Assembly (NCBI GenBank): GCA_001464955.1
Contig: LNEM01000037.1
Location: 62,001-126,000, forward strand
Source: Rhizobiales bacterium Ga0077537
Lineage (GTDB): Bacteria; Pseudomonadota; Alphaproteobacteria; Rhizobiales; Hyphomicrobiaceae
DNA: 64,000 nt
Direction: 5' to 3'
This document shows, piece after piece, positions 25,711 through 35,290 of this stretch. Made by a program: the position numbers and the translations under genes. Every line of letters starts with the position of its first letter. Position 1 is the first letter of the stretch. Under the pieces are notes generated by a model, which searched no databases, was not told the DNA's origin, and worked only from the letters and a program-made list of their open reading frames with translations.

Positions 25711-26766
25711 ATGGCAACGAAGCCGCATTCGACGGTCGGGTCACGCATGGCGGGGCTCAGCGAGACGTGGCTCGCGCAGACGCAGGAGCCGATCCTGGAG
25801 CCGGATCTCGCCATCATCGATCCGCACCATCATCTGTGGGATTTTCCCGAGCACAGCTATCTGCTGCCGCACATCCTCGCCGATACCAGCAGCGGGCATA
25901 ACATCATCCAGACCGTGTTCCTCGAGTGCACGGCCTCTTTCCGCGCCGACGGCCCGGAGGAGGAAAAGCCGATCGGCGAGGTGGAGTTCGTCAACGGCAT
26001 CGCGGCCATGTCGGCGTCCGGCGCCTACGGACCGACGCGGGTGGCGAGCGGCATCGTCGGGCTGGCGGAGCTTCGGCTCGGCGCGCGGGTCGAGGACGTG
26101 CTCGCGAAACAGATCGCGGTCGGCGGCGGGCGCTTCAAGGGCATCCGGTACGTCGCGAGCTGGGACGACAAGGACCCGCAGATCCACAACGGCCACACCA
26201 ATCCGACGCAGCATCTCTACGGCGAGGATACGACGTTCCACGAGGGCTTCGCGGTGCTCGGCAAGCTCGGGCTGACGTTCGACGCGTGGTGCTATCACAC
26301 GGCGCTGCCCGATCTGATCAAGCTCGCCCGCAAATTCCCCGACCAGCCGATCGTGCTCGATCATTGCGGCGGGCCGCTGGGGCTCGGCTACTACGCGAGC
26401 CGCAAGGACGAGGTGTTCGCCCAGTGGAGCCGCGATATCCGCGAGCTCGGGCGCTGCCCGAACGTGATGGTGAAGCTCGGCGGGCTCGGGATGCGGATCT
26501 GCGGCTTCGATTTCCACACACGGGCGAAGCCGCCGTCGTCGGAGGAGCTGGCGGCGGCGTGGAAGCCGTTCATCGACGTCTGCATCGAGGCATTCGGGCC
26601 GAAGCGCGCGATGTTCGAGAGCAATTTCCCGGTCGACAAGTTCTCCGGCAGCTACGCCATCTACTGGAACGCGTTCAAGCGGCTCGCGGCAAGCGCGTCG
26701 GCGGACGAGAAGGCCGATCTCTTCCGCGAGACGGCGCGGCGGTTCTATTCGCTGCCGGGCGCGTGA
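25711..26766 (+). CDS. amidohydrolase-2 family metal-dependent hydrolase
   Basis: A 351-residue TIM-barrel hydrolase of the amidohydrolase-2 group. IIDPHHHLWDFPEHSY (about 35-50) supplies the first metal-binding His pair, VLDHCGGP (about 217-224) the later His, and MFESNFPVDK (about 302-311) the C-terminal acidic residue. Relatives include 2-pyrone-4,6-dicarboxylate lactonase and L-fuconolactonase-like enzymes. No pathway genes adjoin it that would name the substrate. It follows the SDR gene by 97 bases and converges with the alpha/beta-hydrolase gene. Confidence 0.85.
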   Translation: MATKPHSTVGSRMAGLSETWLAQTQEPILEPDLAIIDPHHHLWDFPEHSYLLPHILADTSSGHNIIQTVFLECTASFRADGPEEEKPIGEVEFVNGIAAMSASGAYGPTRVASGIVGLAELRLGARVEDVLAKQIAVGGGRFKGIRYVASWDDKDPQIHNGHTNPTQHLYGEDTTFHEGFAVLGKLGLTFDAWCYHTALPDLIKLARKFPDQPIVLDHCGGPLGLGYYASRKDEVFAQWSRDIRELGRCPNVMVKLGGLGMRICGFDFHTRAKPPSSEELAAAWKPFIDVCIEAFGPKRAMFESNFPVDKFSGSYAIYWNAFKRLAASASADEKADLFRETARRFYSLPGA

Positions 26767-26778
26767 GATCGCGGCCGG

Positions 26779-28272
26779 TCAGCCCGGCGAGAACATCGGA
26801 AAGCTGACGCCGAGGGCCCAGGCGAGAAGGAGGCCCAGCGCCATACCGGATGCCACCGGTGATCCAGTCCGGCGGCCGACCCAGCCGCCCATCAGGCCGA
26901 AGATCGTGAAAAACAGCACGATCACCGGAATGATCATCAATAGGAAAAAAAGGCGTTCGAAGTCGAGGGCGACGGCGCCGCCCAGCGATGCGATGAAGGC
27001 GGCGCGAGCCACGAGCATCCGCCACCAGCGCGCGTGGCCACCCTCGGTGACGCGACTGTCGGCCAGCATGTAGGGGACGGCGCCGACCGCGATGGCCGCG
27101 ATGATGGGCATGCGCGGGACGATCGGCCAGAACGACGCGACGTAGCGGTCGAGCGCGCCGCCGAAGACGAGGATGCCGTAGGCGGCGAGCGCGAGCGCCG
27201 CTCCCCACGCCACGGGGCCGAGGGAGACGCCGCGCCAGTGCAGGATGGCGAGCGAGAGCGCGCCGAAGACGAGCAGGTGGACCGCCAGATAGTCGGCGAC
27301 CAGCACCGGCAGGAAGCGGGTCTCGACGAACGCGAGCAGGATCGGCGTCAGGACGGCCGGCACGAGGACGGCTGCGAGGAACGTCCCGAGGGGCACGGCA
27401 GCCGGTGCGGTCGCGCCTTGTGGCAAGAGGCCCGCGAGCGGCCACGCGAGGCCGACGATCCCGACGAGCAGCAGCACGATGGCGCCGCCGGTCGCCGAAA
27501 CCGGGCCGGCGCTCTGGCGGCCGAACGTGGTATCGAGCCAGTCCCGCGCCTCACGCAGCGCGGTCGCGGAATAGAGGACGCCGACATGCTCGACGGCCGG
27601 CGCGGCGACGGCACGGCGACCGGTGCCGCGGGATGGATCACCCACGGTCATACCTTCCGTGGCGGCCGGATCGGCGAGCCGCGCGTTGCGCAGCGCATCG
27701 CGGCGGAGGAAGCCCTCCCATTCGCCCGACACGATCAGGAGGTTTCGCGGCGCCGTGGCCGTGACGGCCTCGGAGAACATGGAGACGGCGACCGTGGCCC
27801 CGATCGATGGATCGGCCATGGCCTGGCGCGCGATGATGTCGGCCGACATCGAATGGCCAAGGAGCGCGACGCGACCGTCGGCACCCGGCAGCGCCTGGGC
27901 AAAGGCGACGACGCCAGCCGTCTCACGCATGAGCAGGCGCGTGGTGCCATCGATGCGGGTGACGTCGCCGGACATCGGCGTCGGATTGCGGCCGTGGCCC
28001 TCGAAGTCGAACGACACGGCGACGTAGCCCGCGCGGGCGAGCGTCAGGGCGTAGGCTTCCATCAACTGGCGCGAGCCCGCGAAGCCATGGGCGATGACGA
28101 CGGCGGGCGCGGCCGACGCACCCGGCTGGCGGTAGACGGTCGCCGGCGTGGTGCCCACCCGCACATGCTCGATGGCGAGGCCCTGGCGCTGGCGCTCGAG
28201 TTGCCAAAGGCCGGCGCAGACGCAAACAGCGAAAAACAGCGCCGCCAGCAGCCGGGGTCGGATGATCGTCAA
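26779..28272 (-). CDS. alpha/beta-hydrolase fused to a multi-pass membrane domain
   Basis: A 497-residue protein: an N-terminal membrane anchor (residues 5-22, RLLAALFFAVCVCAGL), an alpha/beta-hydrolase domain (about 45-250) with IAHGFAGSRQLMEAYALTL, FDFEGHGRNP and the nucleophile elbow GHSMS, then about seven hydrophobic helices to the C-terminus. The active site should face the periplasm. Substrate unknown; esterase- or peptidase-like activity is the usual guess for this fold. The start appears to be TTG at 28272, conserved with the truncated relative at 29604 (GTG), which shares the MTxIRPRLLAAL beginning. Confidence 0.8.
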   Translation of the reverse strand: MTIIRPRLLAALFFAVCVCAGLWQLERQRQGLAIEHVRVGTTPATVYRQPGASAAPAVVIAHGFAGSRQLMEAYALTLARAGYVAVSFDFEGHGRNPTPMSGDVTRIDGTTRLLMRETAGVVAFAQALPGADGRVALLGHSMSADIIARQAMADPSIGATVAVSMFSEAVTATAPRNLLIVSGEWEGFLRRDALRNARLADPAATEGMTVGDPSRGTGRRAVAAPAVEHVGVLYSATALREARDWLDTTFGRQSAGPVSATGGAIVLLLVGIVGLAWPLAGLLPQGATAPAAVPLGTFLAAVLVPAVLTPILLAFVETRFLPVLVADYLAVHLLVFGALSLAILHWRGVSLGPVAWGAALALAAYGILVFGGALDRYVASFWPIVPRMPIIAAIAVGAVPYMLADSRVTEGGHARWWRMLVARAAFIASLGGAVALDFERLFFLLMIIPVIVLFFTIFGLMGGWVGRRTGSPVASGMALGLLLAWALGVSFPMFSPG

Positions 28273-28369
28273 GCCTTGCCAATCCCCTGTCGACTGCGGA
28301 GGCCGGTCCGGGCCTCAGCGGTCGGAGCGGGCTCGCAGGCATCGATGCGTGGTTCGCGCAGACAATAGG

Positions 28370-29089
28370 TCAGCCCGCGAAGAGGCGCCAGAGCAACGGC
28401 AGCAGCAGAGCCGTCGCGACCGCGTTCAATCCCATGGCCAGCCCTGAGAAGGCTCCGGCGATCTGGTTCACCTGGAGCGCGCGGGCCGTACCGATGCCGT
28501 GGCTGGCGACACCCATCGCCATGCCGCGCGCCTTCCAATCGCGCACACCGATGGCGTTCATCACCATCGGGCCCAGCATGGCGCCGAGAATACCTGTCAC
28601 GATGACGAGGACGGCGGTCAGGGATGGCAGACCGCCGAGCTTCTCCGTGATGCCCATGGCGACCGGGGCCGTCACCGACTTCGGAGCCAGCGAAACGAGC
28701 GTGTTGCGGGTCGCGCCGAGGGCCCAGGCAATGAGTACCGCCGAGCCTATGGCCGTGAGCGAGCCGGCGATCAGCGAGACGCCGATCGCCATCGCCGAAC
28801 GGCGGACATCGGCGATGTGACGATAGAGCGGTAACGCCAGGGCGACCGTCGCCGGGCCGAGAAGAAAGTGAACGAACTGTGCTCCGGCGAAGTAGCTGTC
28901 GTAACTCGTCCCCGACACCCAGAAGACGGTCACGAGACAGACGACGGCAATGAGCACCGGATTGCACAGCGGATTGAAGTTCATCCGGCGATAGATGACA
29001 TGGCCGAACTGATACGCGGCCAGCGTCATGGTGAGGTGCAGCAGCGGGCTCGCCGTCAGATAGACCCAGATGTCGCGAACGCCCGTCAT
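28370..29089 (-). CDS. lrgB: LrgB/CidB-family membrane protein
   Basis: A 239-residue protein with about seven membrane helices. The conserved LrgB block is APKSVTAPVAMGITEKLGGLPSL; SHGIGTARALQ and FSGLAMGLNAV complete the family pattern. LrgAB/CidAB proteins are holin-like modulators of murein hydrolase activity and export or import of small metabolites such as pyruvate. The ATG at 29089 overlaps the lrgA stop codon (ATGA), so translation is coupled. Both genes sit between an intact and a broken copy of the same hydrolase 5' end. Confidence 0.93.
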   Translation of the reverse strand: MTGVRDIWVYLTASPLLHLTMTLAAYQFGHVIYRRMNFNPLCNPVLIAVVCLVTVFWVSGTSYDSYFAGAQFVHFLLGPATVALALPLYRHIADVRRSAMAIGVSLIAGSLTAIGSAVLIAWALGATRNTLVSLAPKSVTAPVAMGITEKLGGLPSLTAVLVIVTGILGAMLGPMVMNAIGVRDWKARGMAMGVASHGIGTARALQVNQIAGAFSGLAMGLNAVATALLLPLLWRLFAG

Positions 29090-29439
29090 GGCGCGTTGCT
29101 CCCCTCGTCCCCAGCAAGCGCCCGCATGATCAGAGCCGTGACGGCGATCGTCAGGAGTGTGCTCACGATCAGCGCGACCGTGATCGGGAGCCACTCGGCG
29201 CCGAGCAGGCCGGCGTGCAGCATGATCCCGACGCCTGCCGGCACGAACAGCAGCGAGAAATTGCCGAGCAGAACGTCACCGACGTCAGCGAGCCCGGGCG
29301 GGATGCCGCCACGGACGATCAACCCGGCGAGGAGGATCAACATGCCGGCAACCGGGCCCGGCAGCGGCAAGGCGAGCCACGCGACCAACAGTTCGCCCGC
29401 CAGCTGGCACGCGAATATCAACGTGATGTAGCCGATCAT
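29086..29439 (-). CDS. lrgA: LrgA/CidA-family holin-like membrane protein
   Basis: A 117-residue protein with four predicted membrane helices and the family hallmarks GELLVAWLALPLPGPVAGMLIL and LLFVPAGVGIM. The short, highly charged C-terminus (RALAGDEGSNAP) is normal. Works with LrgB; LrgA is regarded as the holin-like pore partner. A GGAGGG site precedes the ATG at 29439. It is the first gene of the lrgAB pair. Confidence 0.93.
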   Translation of the reverse strand: MIGYITLIFACQLAGELLVAWLALPLPGPVAGMLILLAGLIVRGGIPPGLADVGDVLLGNFSLLFVPAGVGIMLHAGLLGAEWLPITVALIVSTLLTIAVTALIMRALAGDEGSNAP

Positions 29440-29499
29440 GATCCCTCCGGCATGTTTGGCACCGACAATGTCCCAGACCGGAGGGAGGGTCCACGACGC

Positions 29500-29604
29500 T
29501 CATGAGGGACGGGCCGAAGTTGGCCGATCGAGTTGCCAAAGGCCGGCCGCGGCGCACAAGATGCAGACGAGTGCCGCCAGCAGCCGGGGTCGGATGACTG
29601 TCAC
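29500..29604 (-). pseudogene. remnant of the 5' end of a second alpha/beta-hydrolase gene
   Basis: The minus strand from a GTG at 29604 encodes 34 residues starting MTVIRPRLLAALV and GLWQLDRPT before a stop at 29500. This matches the first 26 residues of the membrane alpha/beta-hydrolase at 28272 (MTIIRPRLLAALF ... GLWQLERQR). The DNA shares runs of 25 and 20 identical bases. The hydrolase domain is missing: homology stops after the membrane anchor. It is best read as the truncated remains of a duplicated gene, not a functional small protein, though a 34-residue membrane peptide is not excluded. Confidence 0.75.
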
Positions 29605-29612
29605 GCCAGCCC

Positions 29613-30623
29613 ATGAATGACCGAGCCACCACGCCGCCGAAGCGCGTTCTGCTGCTCGGCGCAACCGGCACGATCGGGCAGGCGACCGCGCGTGCGCTCG
29701 TCCGGCACGGGCACGAGGTGGTGTGCCTCGTCAGGCCGCGTCCGGCAGCGGCGAGCGACGCGGGTTCGGAGAGGCCGCGCGGGTTGCCCGAGAGCGTGAC
29801 CGTCCGGCACGGCGACGTTTGCGATCCGGCGGCAGTCGCGCGCGACGGGTTTCGCGGTGAGCGCTTCGACGTGCTGGTGTCGTGCCTCGCGTCGCGCACC
29901 GGGGCGCCGAAGGACGCCTGGGCCATCGACCACGCCGCACACCTTCATGCGCTGGCGGCGGCCCGGGAGGCCGGGGTGGCGCACATGGTGCTCCTCTCGG
30001 CGATCTGCGTGCAGAAGCCGCTGCTCGAGTTCCAGAAGGCCAAACTGGCGTTCGAGACGGCGCTGATCGGGTCGGGGCTCACCTACTCCATCGTCCGGCC
30101 GACGGCGTTCTTCAAGTCGCTTTCGGGGCAGGTCGAGCGGGTCCGGCAGGGGAAGCCGTTTCTCGTCTTCGGGGATGGCGAGCTGACAGCCTGCAAACCG
30201 ATCTCGGACGACGATCTTGCCGAGTTCCTCGCGGGCTGTCTCGGCGACGAACGCCGGCACAACCGGGTGCTGCCGATCGGTGGCCCGGGCGATGCCATCA
30301 CGCCGCGCCAGCAGGGCGACCGGCTGTTCGAACTCGTCGGGCGGAAGCCGGCATTCAAACACGTGCCGGTGCGGCTGCTCGACGGCGTGGTGATGGGGCT
30401 CGGCGCGCTCGGGCGGATCGTGCCGCCGCTCGCAGACAAGGCGGAGCTGGCGCGCATCGGGCGCTATTACGCGACGGAATCGATGCTCGTTCTCGATCCG
30501 GTTACGGGGCGCTACGACGCCGATGCCACGCCTTCGACCGGGACGGAGACGCTCTACGATTTCTATGCGCGGATGATCCGAGGCGAGGCCACGGTCGATC
30601 GCGGCGACCACGCCGTCTTCTGA
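29613..30623 (+). CDS. NAD(P)-binding reductase closely resembling 3,8-divinyl (proto)chlorophyllide 8-vinyl reductase BciA
   Basis: A 336-residue atypical/extended SDR with VLLLGATGTIGQATARALV at the N-terminus. Segments SCLASRTGAPKDAW, LLSAICVQKPLLEFQKAKL, TYSIVRPTAFFKSLSGQ, FGDGELTACKPIS and YYATESMLVLDPVTGRYD are those I associate with BciA, which reduces the 8-vinyl group in bacteriochlorophyll synthesis. No other photosynthesis gene is in the window, and homologues also occur as lone genes, so the activity is not certain. No ribosome-binding site is evident. The start codon lies 8 bases from the start of the hydrolase remnant on the other strand. Confidence 0.7.
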   Translation: MNDRATTPPKRVLLLGATGTIGQATARALVRHGHEVVCLVRPRPAAASDAGSERPRGLPESVTVRHGDVCDPAAVARDGFRGERFDVLVSCLASRTGAPKDAWAIDHAAHLHALAAAREAGVAHMVLLSAICVQKPLLEFQKAKLAFETALIGSGLTYSIVRPTAFFKSLSGQVERVRQGKPFLVFGDGELTACKPISDDDLAEFLAGCLGDERRHNRVLPIGGPGDAITPRQQGDRLFELVGRKPAFKHVPVRLLDGVVMGLGALGRIVPPLADKAELARIGRYYATESMLVLDPVTGRYDADATPSTGTETLYDFYARMIRGEATVDRGDHAVF

Positions 30624-30635
30624 GCGCGGCGCGCC

Positions 30636-32135
30636 TTAGCCGTTGCCTTGGTAGTTGGGCGCCTCGCGGGTGATCAGGACGCCGTGGGGGTGGCTCTCGC
30701 GGACTGCCGAAGGCGAGATCCGGATGAAGCGCGCCTTCTCCTGCAGGTCGGCGATATCGGCGGCGCCGACGTAGCCCATGCCGGCGCGCAGGCCGCCGAC
30801 GAGCTGGTGGAGCACCTGGCCGACGGGCCCCTTGTAGGGCACCTGGCCCTCGATGCCCTCGGGCACGAGCTTCAACTGGTCCTTCACTTCCTGCTGGAAG
30901 TAGCGGTCGGCGGAGCCGCGCGCCATGGCGCCCACCGAGCCCATGCCGCGGTACGCCTTGTAGGTGCGGCCCTGGAACAGATAGGTCTCGCCGGGGCTCT
31001 CGTCCGTGCCGGCCAACAGCGAGCCGACCATGACGCAGCTCGCGCCGGCGGCGATGGCCTTGGCGATGTCGCCCGAATAGCGGATGCCGCCGTCGGCGAT
31101 GATGGGGACGCCGCGCTTCTGGGCCAGCTCGACCGCGTTCATGATCGCCGTCAGCTGCGGGACGCCGACGCCGGCCACGATGCGCGTCGTGCAGATGGAG
31201 CCCGGGCCGATGCCGACCTTCACGGCATCGGCGCCAGCGTCGATCAGCGCCTCGGTGGCCTCGGCGGTCGCGACGTTGCCGGCCGCGACCTGGACCCGAT
31301 TCGACAGCTTCTTGATGCGGGAGACGGCCTCGATGACGCGCGAGGAATGGCCGTGGGCGGTGTCGACGACGATCAGGTCGCAGCCGGCGTCGATGAGGCG
31401 CTCGGTGCGCTCGTGGCCGTCGTTGCCGACCGTGGTCGCGGCGGCGACGCGGAGGCGGCCCTGGTCGTCCTTGCAGGCGTTCGGATGGTTCTGGGCCTTC
31501 TCGATGTCCTTCACCGTGATGAGGCCGACGCAGTGATAGTTGTCGTCGACGACGAGCAGCTTCTCGATGCGGTGCTGGTGGAGAAGGCGCTTGGCCTCCT
31601 CGCGATCGACGCCCATGCGGACGGTGATGAGCCGTTCCCTGGTCATGAGTTCGGAGACCGGCTGGGCCGTGTTGGTTGCAAAGCGCACGTCGCGATTGGT
31701 GAGGACGCCGACCAGCTTGCCCTGACGGCTGCCGTTGCGCGACGGCTCGACCACCGGGATGCCCGAAATGCGATGGGACCGCATCAGTTCGAGGGCGTCG
31801 GCGAGGGTCGCCGTGGGGTGGATCGTCACCGGATTGATGACCATGCCGGATTCGAACTTCTTCACCCGGGCCACTTCCTGTGCCTGCTCGGCCGGCTCGA
31901 GGTTGCGATGCACGACGCCGATGCCGCCCTCCTGGGCGACCGCGATGGCGAGCCGGCCCTCGGTGACCGTGTCCATGGCCGACGACAGGATCGGGATGTT
32001 GACCGAGATCTCCTTCGTCACGCGCGAGGCGACATTGGTCGCGCCCGGCAAAACCTCGGAGCCACCGGGGATCAACAGCACGTCGTCGAACGTCAGGCCA
32101 ATGTCAGCTTCGATGAGAGAGGCGCGATGGCGCAT
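30636..32135 (-). CDS. guaB: IMP dehydrogenase
   Basis: A 499-residue TIM-barrel enzyme oxidising IMP to XMP with NAD+, the committed step of GMP synthesis. [12 protein letters not shown] opens the protein; a CBS pair (about 95-210, [27 protein letters not shown]) is inserted in the barrel; [18 protein letters not shown] holds the catalytic Cys; [10 protein letters not shown] lies near the flap. An AAGGAG site sits 6-7 bases before the ATG at 32135. It converges with the BciA-like gene. Confidence 0.97.
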   Translation of the reverse strand: MRHRASLIEADIGLTFDDVLLIPGGSEVLPGATNVASRVTKEISVNIPILSSAMDTVTEGRLAIAVAQEGGIGVVHRNLEPAEQAQEVARVKKFESGMVINPVTIHPTATLADALELMRSHRISGIPVVEPSRNGSRQGKLVGVLTNRDVRFATNTAQPVSELMTRERLITVRMGVDREEAKRLLHQHRIEKLLVVDDNYHCVGLITVKDIEKAQNHPNACKDDQGRLRVAAATTVGNDGHERTERLIDAGCDLIVVDTAHGHSSRVIEAVSRIKKLSNRVQVAAGNVATAEATEALIDAGADAVKVGIGPGSICTTRIVAGVGVPQLTAIMNAVELAQKRGVPIIADGGIRYSGDIAKAIAAGASCVMVGSLLAGTDESPGETYLFQGRTYKAYRGMGSVGAMARGSADRYFQQEVKDQLKLVPEGIEGQVPYKGPVGQVLHQLVGGLRAGMGYVGAADIADLQEKARFIRISPSAVRESHPHGVLITREAPNYQGNG

Positions 32136-32344
32136 GCCGGATCTCCTTCAGTCGGCCAGAGACGCGCGAATTGCAAAATCGCCCCGCGCGCCTTTCTCAA
32201 GGCAGGCGAGGCGAAGCGCGTCATGGGCCGGGATGCTTGATTCCATTGCCCCGTCTAGCAGACCGTCGTGACGCGGGAAAGACGACCAAATCGCGCGGAG
32301 CCATGCAGGATGTGCACATCTGAGGTCCACCGACAGCCGGTGGA

Positions 32345-33235
32345 TCAGGCGGGGCGGGGTGGCTCACCCCGGGACAGCCAGCCGCGCATACCCTGATCGA
32401 GCACAACGCCGGAGAGGATCAGCGCAAAGCCCGCCCAGTCCAGAAGCCCGAGGCGCTCTCCGAGAAGGAGGGCCGAGGCGGCGACCGCGAACACGGGGAC
32501 GAGAAGCGTGCCCAGCGCCGCCGTCGAGGCGCCGACGCGGGCGATCAGCGCGAACCAGAGGGCATAGGCGATGCCTTGCGGGAACACGGCGTGATAGGCG
32601 AACACGGCCTGCATGGAGGCGTTCGAGAGATCGAGACGGGGCGTCTCGAACGCCAGCATGCCAAGCCCGGCCGCCGTGGCGCCGACGGCCAGCTGCCAGG
32701 TGGTGAGTGCCATGGGATCGGCTTCGGGGCGGGCCCAGCGGAGAAACACCGTGCCCGCTGCCCAGACGATCGCCGAGCCCAGCACGAAGGCGAGACCCGG
32801 GGGCACGACGCCCGCGGACAGGGACGGCCAGAACGGCGCCGCCAGCAGCACGATGCCCCCGGCGCCGAGGCCCAGCGCGGCGGCGCGCAACCGGTCGATG
32901 GGCTCGGCCAGCGCGATCCAGGCGAAGAGCACCGACCAGAGCGGCATGGTGTATGTCAGGATCGCGGAGCGCGAGGCCGTGAGCGTCATCTGCGCGAAGG
33001 CGGCGAGCACGTTGAACGCCGCGACACTCAACAGGCCGCCGACGGCCACGGCGAGCCAGTGCCGGCGCGGCACGACGAGCGACTTTCGCATCGCGAGCGT
33101 GGTGGCGGCGAGGACGAGGGTGCCGGCGGCGAGGCCGGCTGCGCGCAAGGTCCAGGGACTCGCGACCGACAGCAGCGTCTTCACGGTCGGGAAGTTCAGC
33201 CCCCAGAACAGGGCCGCCGCCCAGATGCGCCACAT
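32345..33235 (-). CDS. EamA/DMT-superfamily transporter
   Basis: A 296-residue protein with ten predicted membrane helices in two EamA repeats (second one starting near residue 150, AFVLGSAIVWAAGTVFLRWA). The start LFWGLNFPTVKTLL and the conserved end GLALLLGE-type helix (LLLGERLGLLDWAGFALILSGV) fit the drug/metabolite exporters. Substrate cannot be inferred. It starts 6 bases after the rlmE stop, probably co-transcribed with the ppx-rlmE pair. Confidence 0.88.
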   Translation of the reverse strand: MWRIWAAALFWGLNFPTVKTLLSVASPWTLRAAGLAAGTLVLAATTLAMRKSLVVPRRHWLAVAVGGLLSVAAFNVLAAFAQMTLTASRSAILTYTMPLWSVLFAWIALAEPIDRLRAAALGLGAGGIVLLAAPFWPSLSAGVVPPGLAFVLGSAIVWAAGTVFLRWARPEADPMALTTWQLAVGATAAGLGMLAFETPRLDLSNASMQAVFAYHAVFPQGIAYALWFALIARVGASTAALGTLLVPVFAVAASALLLGERLGLLDWAGFALILSGVVLDQGMRGWLSRGEPPRPA

Positions 33236-33241
33236 GGGCCC

Positions 33242-33985
33242 TCAGCCCTTGAAGCCGGTGGCGAGGACGTAGAGTTCGGCGCTGTCGGAGCGGCTGGCGG
33301 GCGGCTTGACGTGACGGACGACCTTGAAGCGTTGCCGGAGCTGGGTCAGCAGCTCACGCTCGGAGCCGCCCTGGAACATCTTGCACAGGAAGGCGCCACC
33401 CGGCGACAGCACCTCCACGGCGAAGGCGAGCGCCGCTTCGGCGAGCCCCATGATGCGCAAGTGGTCGGTACCGGTATGGCCGGTGGTCGGCGCGGCCATG
33501 TCGGAGAGCACGACGTCGGCGCCACCGTCGCGCAGCAGCGACTTCAGGAGGTCCGGGGCGGTCTCGTCCATGAAGTCGAGCTGGACGATGGCGACGCCGG
33601 GGATCGGATCGAAAGCCAGATAGTCGATAGCGACGACTTGTCCCCGACCCTCGTCGGCGCGGGTGCGCTTGGACGCGACCTGCGACCAGCCACCGGGCGC
33701 GGCGCCCAGATCGACGACGCGCTGGCCGGACTTCAGGATGCGGTGCTTGTCGTCGATCTCGATCAGCTTGAAGGCGGCGCGGGAGCGCCAGCCCTCCCGC
33801 TTCGCGGCCGCGACGTAGGGGTCGTTCAACTGCCGCTCGAGCCAGCGCTGGGACGACGTCGTGCGGCCAGTCGCGGTCTTGAGGCGCACGTTCATCTGAC
33901 GCGCGCCGCCGAAGCCGCCAGCCGAAGAGCCGGTCTTCGATCGCGGGCCACGCTTGGCCCCGCCCCCTGACTTCGAGCCGGTCAT
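33242..33985 (-). CDS. rlmE: 23S rRNA (uridine-2'-O)-methyltransferase RlmE (FtsJ)
   Basis: A 247-residue SAM-dependent enzyme that methylates U2552 of 23S r[14 protein letters not shown] carries the catalytic-tetrad Lys, [15 protein letters not shown] is the SAM motif [12 protein letters not shown] the motif IV Asp, and FLCKMFQG the second catalytic Lys. The first 45 residues form a Gly/Ser/Arg/Lys-rich tail seen in other alphaproteobacterial RlmE. The start at 33985 has a GAGGA site and lies just after the Ppx stop, suggesting coupling. Confidence 0.95.
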   Translation of the reverse strand: MTGSKSGGGAKRGPRSKTGSSAGGFGGARQMNVRLKTATGRTTSSQRWLERQLNDPYVAAAKREGWRSRAAFKLIEIDDKHRILKSGQRVVDLGAAPGGWSQVASKRTRADEGRGQVVAIDYLAFDPIPGVAIVQLDFMDETAPDLLKSLLRDGGADVVLSDMAAPTTGHTGTDHLRIMGLAEAALAFAVEVLSPGGAFLCKMFQGGSERELLTQLRQRFKVVRHVKPPASRSDSAELYVLATGFKG

Positions 33986-33986
33986 C

Positions 33987-35114
33987 TCATTCCTCATCCG
34001 CCGGGCGACGACGCCCCCGGCCAAAATGTCCATCCTCTGCCATCAGCGAGGCGAGTATGCCCTCGCGCAGCCCCCGGTCCGCGACGCGGAGACTCTCGCA
34101 GGGCCAGAGGCGAAGGATCGCCTCGAGAATGGCGCACCCCGCGAGCACCAGATCGGCCCGGTCGCGACCGATGCAGGGCTCGGCCATGCGTTCCTCGTAG
34201 CTGCAGGCGAGGAGACGGGCGGTGACGGCGCGAGCCTCGGCGGTGCGCATCCAGCAGCCGTCGACGCGGGAGCGGTCGTAGCGGCGCAGACCCAGATGGA
34301 TACCGGCCACGGTCGTGACCGTCCCCGACGTGCCGAGCAGATGCGCCGGACGCGCGGCGATACGCGCCTGAAAGCCATAACGCTGTTCGAACGGCGCCAG
34401 CAGATCCAGCACGTGGGTGACCATGGCCTCGAAATCGTCCGGCGTGACATGGCGGCCGCCGAAGCGCTCGGCCAGCGAGACGACACCGACCGGCAGCGAC
34501 GTCCAGGCCGCGATGCAGCTCTGCGCTTCCAGACGGTCGGCGACCGAGCGGCGCCACGGCGCGGGCCGGCGCGACAGATCAAGCCAGATCAGCTCGGACG
34601 AACCGCCGCCGATATCGAAAACGAGGGTCAGGTCGGAGCGGCCGTCGAGCAGAGCCGCGCATCCGGCAACGGCGAGACGGGCTTCGGACTCGGGCGTCAA
34701 CAACTCGATCTCGAGGCCCAGTTCGTCGTTCACACGCTCGAGGAAATCAGGGCCGTTCTCGGCGATGCGGCAGGCCTCCGTCGCGACGAGGCGCGAGCGG
34801 ACGACGCGGGCGCGGTCGAGCTTGGATGAGCAGACGCGAAGCGCGTCGAGGGTGCGCGCCATGGCGGCTTCCGACAGTCGGCCGCTGACGCTGACGCCTT
34901 CGCCGAGGCGGATGATGCGCGAGAAGGCGTCGACCACCTGAAGGCCGCGGCGCGAGGGCCTCGCGACCAGAAGGCGGCAGTTGTTGGTTCCGAGATCGAG
35001 GGCGCCGTAGGTGGGGCCGAGCTCGCGCACGCCGTTGCTGTCACCGGCACCGTTGCGGCTGCGGCCATCCGCGGTGCCGCCGGCGGCGGCGTCATCTGAG
35101 CCGGGCTTTGCCAA
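33987..35114 (-). CDS. Ppx/GppA-family exopolyphosphatase/pppGpp phosphatase
   Basis: A 375-residue member of the sugar-kinase/Hsp70 superfold. [17 protein letters not shown] is the phosphate-1 loop, [14 protein letters not shown] and [13 protein letters not shown] the adenosine/phosphate-2 segments, [14 protein letters not shown] the C-terminal Gly-rich loop. It hydrolyses polyphosphate and/or pppGpp; the family does not separate cleanly by motif. Length suits the short alphaproteobacterial type without the C-terminal HD domain. The start seems to be TTG at 35114 behind a GGAG site. rlmE follows immediately. Confidence 0.9.
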   Translation of the reverse strand: MAKPGSDDAAAGGTADGRSRNGAGDSNGVRELGPTYGALDLGTNNCRLLVARPSRRGLQVVDAFSRIIRLGEGVSVSGRLSEAAMARTLDALRVCSSKLDRARVVRSRLVATEACRIAENGPDFLERVNDELGLEIELLTPESEARLAVAGCAALLDGRSDLTLVFDIGGGSSELIWLDLSRRPAPWRRSVADRLEAQSCIAAWTSLPVGVVSLAERFGGRHVTPDDFEAMVTHVLDLLAPFEQRYGFQARIAARPAHLLGTSGTVTTVAGIHLGLRRYDRSRVDGCWMRTAEARAVTARLLACSYEERMAEPCIGRDRADLVLAGCAILEAILRLWPCESLRVADRGLREGILASLMAEDGHFGRGRRRPADEE

Positions 35115-35290
35115 CTCGCTTCTCCAGGGCCTGGATTGAGGCGGCCATCGCAGGCGACGGCACGCAGGCGTCAGGCATCATGCTGGACGGTCTTACACTG
35201 CACTTTAGGGACAGCGGGCCATGGCGTAAAGTGCTGCATTGCGGCAACGGGCCGTGATCCGGGGGCGGGACCGGCGATCGGGGAAACAAC

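Noticed and set aside
30648-32240. 530-residue plus-strand ORF
   Set aside because: Antisense shadow of guaB, with typical Asp/Gly/Arg/Ala bias.
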